A DNA stretch of 64,000 nucleotides from CBDCDJ01 sp965215355 (GTDB lineage: Bacteria > Deinococcota > Deinococci > Deinococcales > Trueperaceae), in NCBI GenBank assembly GCA_965215355.1, contig CBDCDJ010000007.1, positions 3,968,001 through 4,032,000 on the forward strand, in the 5' to 3' direction. Of the stretch, positions 60,440 to 64,000 are shown piece by piece. Both the position numbers and the translations under genes were made by a program. The notes beneath the pieces are model-generated. The model did no database searches, was not told the origin of the DNA, and worked only from the letters and a program-made list of their open reading frames with translations. Positions within the stretch are counted from its first letter, which is position 1; each line of letters starts with the position of its first letter.

Positions 60440-61279
60440 TTACCGAGCGACGACTTCGCCGACGCCTAGAGCGTCCGACGCGACTTCGCTCGTCGCAAAC
60501 TTCCCGCTCAAAACATTCTCTTCCAACCACCGCGCCACGCCGAGGTCCTCGGGCGAGTCGATGTGTTCGTCGGCGGCGGCAATGACCTCCGGGTGGGCGT
60601 GCGGCCCGACCGCGACGCTGTAACCGGCCCACCGCAACATGGTCACGTCGTTGGGGCCATCGCCGAAGGCGATAACGTCTTCGCGCGCCACGCCGAGTTC
60701 CGCAGCGATGATTTGCAGCGCCGTTCCCTTGTCGGCCCCGGGCCCGGTCACTTCTAAATACCCTTCTTCCCACGGGTACATGACGAAGTCGGGGTAGGTG
60801 TCGCTCACGTGTTTGTGGACCACGTCGGTCGAGGCCCGCGAGCTGAACACGATCTTGTCGGCGTGCCGCGCCACCTGGGGGTCGAACCTTTCGACGCCGC
60901 GGTTTTGCGTGTGCGCCCAGGCCCAGCGCTCGTCGTCGGGATTTTTGACGTAAAGAGTATCGTCGAGGATGCAGGAGAACTCGATGTCCGGGTGGTCGTG
61001 GTAAGGCTCGAGCAGCGTCGCTACAAAAGCTTCGTCGATGCGTTTTTGCTGCAACACCGCGCCCGCCCGGCCGGTGATGAGCGCGCCGTGGTTGGTGCTG
61101 TAGTAGTCGCTGACTTTGAGAAGTTCCAGGTAAGTTGTCGAGGCCGCCTTGGGCCGCCCGGTCAGCACCGTGACGAGGTGCCCGGCGTCGCGCGCCCGGT
61201 GAACGGCGTCGACGATTTTCTCGGGGAGTTCGTAGTCGTTGCGGACGATGGTTTTGTCGAGGTCGAAGGCGAGTAACAT
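60440..61279 (-). CDS. HAD-superfamily Cof-type phosphatase
   Basis: A 279-residue protein: motif I LLAFDLDKTIV (Asp 7 and 9; usual T replaced by K in DLDKT), motif II VTVLTGRPKA, a cap domain, then the late Lys in ADKGTALQII and motif IV VIAFGDGPNDVTMLRWAG. It is a sugar-phosphate or phosphosugar-like phosphatase of the Cof type. It is convergent with the pseudouridine synthase gene. Confidence 0.85.
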   Translation of the reverse strand: MLLAFDLDKTIVRNDYELPEKIVDAVHRARDAGHLVTVLTGRPKAASTTYLELLKVSDYYSTNHGALITGRAGAVLQQKRIDEAFVATLLEPYHDHPDIEFSCILDDTLYVKNPDDERWAWAHTQNRGVERFDPQVARHADKIVFSSRASTDVVHKHVSDTYPDFVMYPWEEGYLEVTGPGADKGTALQIIAAELGVAREDVIAFGDGPNDVTMLRWAGYSVAVGPHAHPEVIAAADEHIDSPEDLGVARWLEENVLSGKFATSEVASDALGVGEVVAR

Positions 61280-61333
61280 GCCTCCCAGGATAGCCGCAGA
61301 CGGCGCTGAAGAGTGGCAGACAGGTCACTGGCG

Positions 61334-62541
61334 CAGGGCTGACGCATCTTAATCAGGGCTAAGACCTTTGATGATACGCGCACGAAAGTCGTCATCCCAA
61401 GCAGCCCTTTTGCGCTTAGCTTTGAGTGAACCTTTAGAGGTGTCTTGCCTGAGTAAGTTTAAGGCGAACTGCCGTAGTATGGACATGTTCTCAGCACCAC
61501 GACGCTCTGTGTAGCTGTGGGCGTCCTCACCAAAGACAACATCCAAAGTCCAGTGCAGCTTGTTCTCGACACCCCAATGAGCACGAACGGCTGACAGAAG
61601 CTTTTCAGCATCGGCTTTGAAGCTACATAAGTAGTAGCGCTCTTCTTGGCTGGTTTGGCCTTTGAGGGTGCGTTTCGAAGTGACTTTGGCGACACTCTCA
61701 AGGCCGGGCCATTGATGCGCCTCTAAGAAAGCAAGTTCAGACACCTCGGACAAGACCGTGCAGTGTCGCACCTCGTCGCGTCCCCGGCAGCGTTCACGGG
61801 TCTCGAAGCTGTTGTCGAGTTGGGAAGCGTCGGCGTTCTCGAACAGCCACGCCACATCTTCATAGAGCTTGGGGTGGTTTTGTTTGAGTGCCATGATGTA
61901 CTCGGCATCGTGCTCTTTGACTTTGACAGCGATGTCACGTTGCGTGTTGAGTGCGTCTACCGTCACAATACAGCCTGCTATATCGAGCAGCGACAAGGTG
62001 TCGAGCAAGCCCGGCACGTGGCTAATCTCGTTGCTCTTGCCGTCTACCGCCGTCGAGGTCAGGCATAGCCCGTGCGCGTGTGACCAGACGTTGAGCATAT
62101 GCACAGCCTTAACAGTCTCGGTTGCCGAACCCCGTAGCTGCTTACCGTCGATTGCCAGCACATCCTCAGCCCTGAGACGGCCACCGATAGCTGCTCGCAC
62201 CCAGTCCAGCGCGCACGTCTGGAAATGGGCGGGGTCTAACAGGCGAAATACTCGGTTGAAGGTGTCATGACTGGGAATGCCGTTTTTCAACTCAAGGAAC
62301 CCTTCCAGCCACACCTTCTTCGTCTGCCCAAACGTTTCTATCTCGTAAAAGCTGTCTGCCCCTGCTAGAATCGCGCTCAAAGCGATAGCCACAATGGTAA
62401 CCAGCGAATGCTGTTTGCTTCTCTCTATCCTTGGGTCAGGTAATTCCGCAAAGTGCAACACCGCTAAACGTAGCTGCTCTGTCTCTAGCTCTTCTGTCAT
62501 TCCTCAAGACTAGCGCCTTCGCTTTTGATGCGTCAGCCCTG
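61334..62541 (-). mobile_element. Complete ISAs1-family insertion sequence
   Basis: 1208 bp bounded by perfect 15-bp inverted repeats CAGGGCTGACGCATC (61334-61348) and its complement (62527-62541). The 10-base target GTCACTGGCG is duplicated directly outside both ends (61324-61333 and 62542-62551). It contains one intact transposase gene. It landed between genes, so nothing is disrupted. Confidence 0.95.
61349..62500 (-). CDS. ISAs1-family transposase
   Basis: A 383-residue DDE transposase with LHFAELPDPRIERSKQHSL (DDE_Tnp_1-associated N-terminus), VLAIDGKQLRGSA (first Asp), GCIVTVDALNTQRDIA (second Asp) and AHWGVENKLHWTLDVVFGED (Glu). The stop codon lies directly against the left inverted repeat. 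No frameshift is needed and no damage is seen, so it is probably active. Confidence 0.95.
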   Translation of the reverse strand: MTEELETEQLRLAVLHFAELPDPRIERSKQHSLVTIVAIALSAILAGADSFYEIETFGQTKKVWLEGFLELKNGIPSHDTFNRVFRLLDPAHFQTCALDWVRAAIGGRLRAEDVLAIDGKQLRGSATETVKAVHMLNVWSHAHGLCLTSTAVDGKSNEISHVPGLLDTLSLLDIAGCIVTVDALNTQRDIAVKVKEHDAEYIMALKQNHPKLYEDVAWLFENADASQLDNSFETRERCRGRDEVRHCTVLSEVSELAFLEAHQWPGLESVAKVTSKRTLKGQTSQEERYYLCSFKADAEKLLSAVRAHWGVENKLHWTLDVVFGEDAHSYTERRGAENMSILRQFALNLLRQDTSKGSLKAKRKRAAWDDDFRARIIKGLSPD

Positions 62542-62607
62542 GTCACTGGCGCGGTTCGGGGCGTGTGCTCGCTCGTCCTGGGGTTGAGAAGTTGCGTAGG
62601 CCGAAGT

Positions 62608-63321
62608 CTAAGGCTCGTCGACCTGAATCCCGTAGCGCACCGCTACAAACGCGCTCACCGACAACTGTCCGCCGGACACCGGCACACTTTCCGCGGCCGC
62701 CACGCTCGCCATCGGCACCGGCATGAAGGAATCGCCGCCTGCAGCGATGTCGTTTATCATCTGCACCGGCCCCAAGCCGACCCCGGCCAGGTCGGCGAGT
62801 TGCTGCGCTTTGGCGGCCGCGTCCTGCACGGCGAGTGCTCGAGCCTGCGCGGCCAGCACGTCCGGGTCGGCAAAGGTGTAACGGACGTTGTTGACTGTGT
62901 TCGCCCCGGCCTCCAAGCTGGCGGCGAGGATTTCGCCCACTTTATCCACGTCCCGCACGGTGACGTTGAGGGTGTTCGACACGCGGTAGAGCGGCGTGGT
63001 GGGCGCGTTGTTACGGTCGTAGCGGTCTTCGCGCCAGACGTTGTAGTAAGCGGTGCGGATGTCTTTTGCTTCGACCCCGGCCGCGGTCAAAGCGGCCACG
63101 ACGGCGCGCACGGCGCGGTCGGCCGCGGCGCTGGCCGCGCCCAAGTCCTCGTCGACGATGTCGACGCCCAGCTCGAGCACCGCCAAGTCCGGCTCGCCGT
63201 AGACGGTGCCGCTGCCGGTCACGCTGATGCCGGTGATTTGGATGCCAGAGTCTTGCGCGCCGACGAACCCCGAAGCGACCATCCCGAACAGCAACGTGCC
63301 CAGCAACAGGTACTTTTTCAT
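62608..63321 (-). CDS. Exported SIMPL-domain (DUF541) protein
   Basis: A 237-residue protein with a signal peptide ending GFVGAQ-DSG. The SIMPL/DUF541 fold follows: ITGISVTGSGTVYGEPDLAVLELGV, YRVSNTLNVTVRDVDKVGEIL, GANTVNNVRYTFADPD and ALAVQDAAAKAQQLADLAGV. Family members form periplasmic or outer-membrane oligomers, and their function is poorly known. Two 15-base tandem repeats lie upstream of its start. Confidence 0.85.
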   Translation of the reverse strand: MKKYLLLGTLLFGMVASGFVGAQDSGIQITGISVTGSGTVYGEPDLAVLELGVDIVDEDLGAASAAADRAVRAVVAALTAAGVEAKDIRTAYYNVWREDRYDRNNAPTTPLYRVSNTLNVTVRDVDKVGEILAASLEAGANTVNNVRYTFADPDVLAAQARALAVQDAAAKAQQLADLAGVGLGPVQMINDIAAGGDSFMPVPMASVAAAESVPVSGGQLSVSAFVAVRYGIQVDEP

Positions 63322-63374
63322 GCCCCCAGCTTACTCGGTCAGGGTTCTAAAGGTGCAAGGCGGCGTTAACGCTT

Positions 63375-63404
63375 TGTTTACTTACCGATTGTTTACTTAC
63401 CGAC
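63375..63404. repeat. 15-bp tandem repeat upstream of the SIMPL gene
   Basis: TGTTTACTTACCGAT and TGTTTACTTACCGAC lie head to tail (63375-63389, 63390-63404), 54 bases before the SIMPL start. A third, partial copy in inverted sense (TTACGGATTGTTTA) follows at about 63413. They could be protein-binding sites. Confidence 0.6.
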
Positions 63405-63491
63405 CGAATTTCTTACGGATTGTTTAGCCGCTCGGATGGCCGTAAACCTGTTTTTCGGCTTTCTCGTCCTGGACTACGGCCGGGTAGGCCG

Positions 63492-64000
63492 ATGTTGCAT
63501 AGCCTTAAGGGCGTGGAGCACCTGCGCGGCGAAGACCTCAGTTTTGTGCTCCACGGGCGCGACGTGTTGCGAAACGTCACCATGACGTTGCGGAGCGGCG
63601 AGCGCGTCGGTTTGCTGGGGGCCAACGGGGCGGGCAAGACGACGCTGCTGCGTATCCTGGCGGGTGAGCTGGCCCCGAGCGAAGGCCGCCTGGTGCGGAG
63701 TCCGGGCGTGTGGCTGGCCTATCTCTCTCAAGCTGGCAGCAAGATGACGGGTTCGCTTTTTGAAGCGGCGTCGGCGGCTTTGGAGCACGTCCACACTTTA
63801 GAGCGTGAACTGCGTTCGGAAGAAACGCGCCTGGCGTCGAGCGGAGACATGGAGCGCTACGCGCAGCTCACCGCGCAGTTCGAGGCGGCGGGCGGTTACG
63901 AAGCGGAAGCGGCGTTGGAAAAGACGCTGCTCGAGTTCGGCTTCGCGCCGGAACGGTTCGGCCAAAGTGTGACGAGTCTCTCCGGCGGCGAGCGCGCCCG
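63492..64000 (+). CDS. ABC-F family ATPase, N-terminal part
   Basis: The frame runs off the window. It shows Walker A VGLLGANGAGKTTLLRILAGE (about 45), VWLAYLSQAGS (Q-loop), a coiled arm (ALEHVHTLERELRSEETRL) and the signature SLSGGERAR at the edge. ABC-F proteins work on ribosomes, for translation quality control or antibiotic resistance, and have no membrane part. The start at the ATG at 63492 is likely but not supported by a clear ribosome site. Confidence 0.85.
   Translation, partial: MLHSLKGVEHLRGEDLSFVLHGRDVLRNVTMTLRSGERVGLLGANGAGKTTLLRILAGELAPSEGRLVRSPGVWLAYLSQAGSKMTGSLFEAASAALEHVHTLERELRSEETRLASSGDMERYAQLTAQFEAAGGYEAEAALEKTLLEFGFAPERFGQSVTSLSGGERA

Noticed and set aside
1..64000. CRISPR array, tRNA or rRNA genes
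   Set aside because: No regularly spaced repeats were seen, and no cloverleaf or rRNA-like stretch stood out. A short or unusual tRNA could still be missed without a tool.

Overview
The window is GC-rich (about 60-65 % by eye), tightly packed bacterial DNA. It most likely comes from a Deinococcota relative, and a Trueperaceae-like lineage fits best. The support is a DdrA/Rad52-type single-strand annealing protein, a four-gene minor pilin set ending in a ComZ-like pilin with a very large insert (the Thermus pilA1-3/comZ layout), and several promoters in which a TATACT -10 box lies so close to the start codon that the mRNA must be leaderless. The assignment is inferred from gene content only. 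No rRNA or tRNA was seen.

Layout: 1-3.9 kb holds an exported protein cut by the window edge, ddrA, a metallophosphatase, and an exported M23-peptidase gene split by a frameshift at a T7 run. 4-16 kb is metabolic: a class V aminotransferase coupled to serA, a VOC gene with an in-frame stop, ade, a Tat-exported metallo-beta-lactamase-fold protein, pgl and pgi around a DUF11 surface protein. 16-18.3 kb carries two lipoproteins, one built of LEA-like 11-residue repeats. 18.6-24 kb is a defence/toxin-antitoxin island: a zeta-like toxin pair, a single-chain restriction-modification enzyme overlapping an antitoxin/PIN-toxin pair, and a MazF pair. 24-33 kb has sthA, two hydrolases, an aspartate aminotransferase, a SHOCT protein, a two-component system and an MFS transporter. 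33-36.6 kb is the minor pilin operon. 37-42 kb has lpdA and arginine genes (argF, argC, argJ).

42.3-54.7 kb is the most striking region. It reads leftwards as mreB, an S55 (SpoIVB-like) protease, lpxD, lpxC, a Gfo/Idh oxidoreductase, [inserted sulfotransferase, XRE regulator and mazEF], fabZ, lpxA, an LpxB-related protein, an MsbA-like ABC exporter and a methyltransferase. Most neighbours overlap by 4-11 bases, as in a translationally coupled operon. This looks like an early lipid A pathway in a phylum whose best-known members lack LPS. The window ends with AlaX, folE, a MASE1-GGDEF-EAL protein, an RluA-type pseudouridine synthase, a HAD phosphatase, an intact ISAs1-type insertion sequence with a 10-bp target duplication, a SIMPL-domain protein and the start of an ABC-F ATPase.

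Three kinds of repeat run through the window: a strongly over-represented CTCGAG / GGCTCGAGCC palindrome, a 104-bp double-hairpin element found once between genes and once inside the restriction-modification gene, and a shorter intergenic palindrome found twice.
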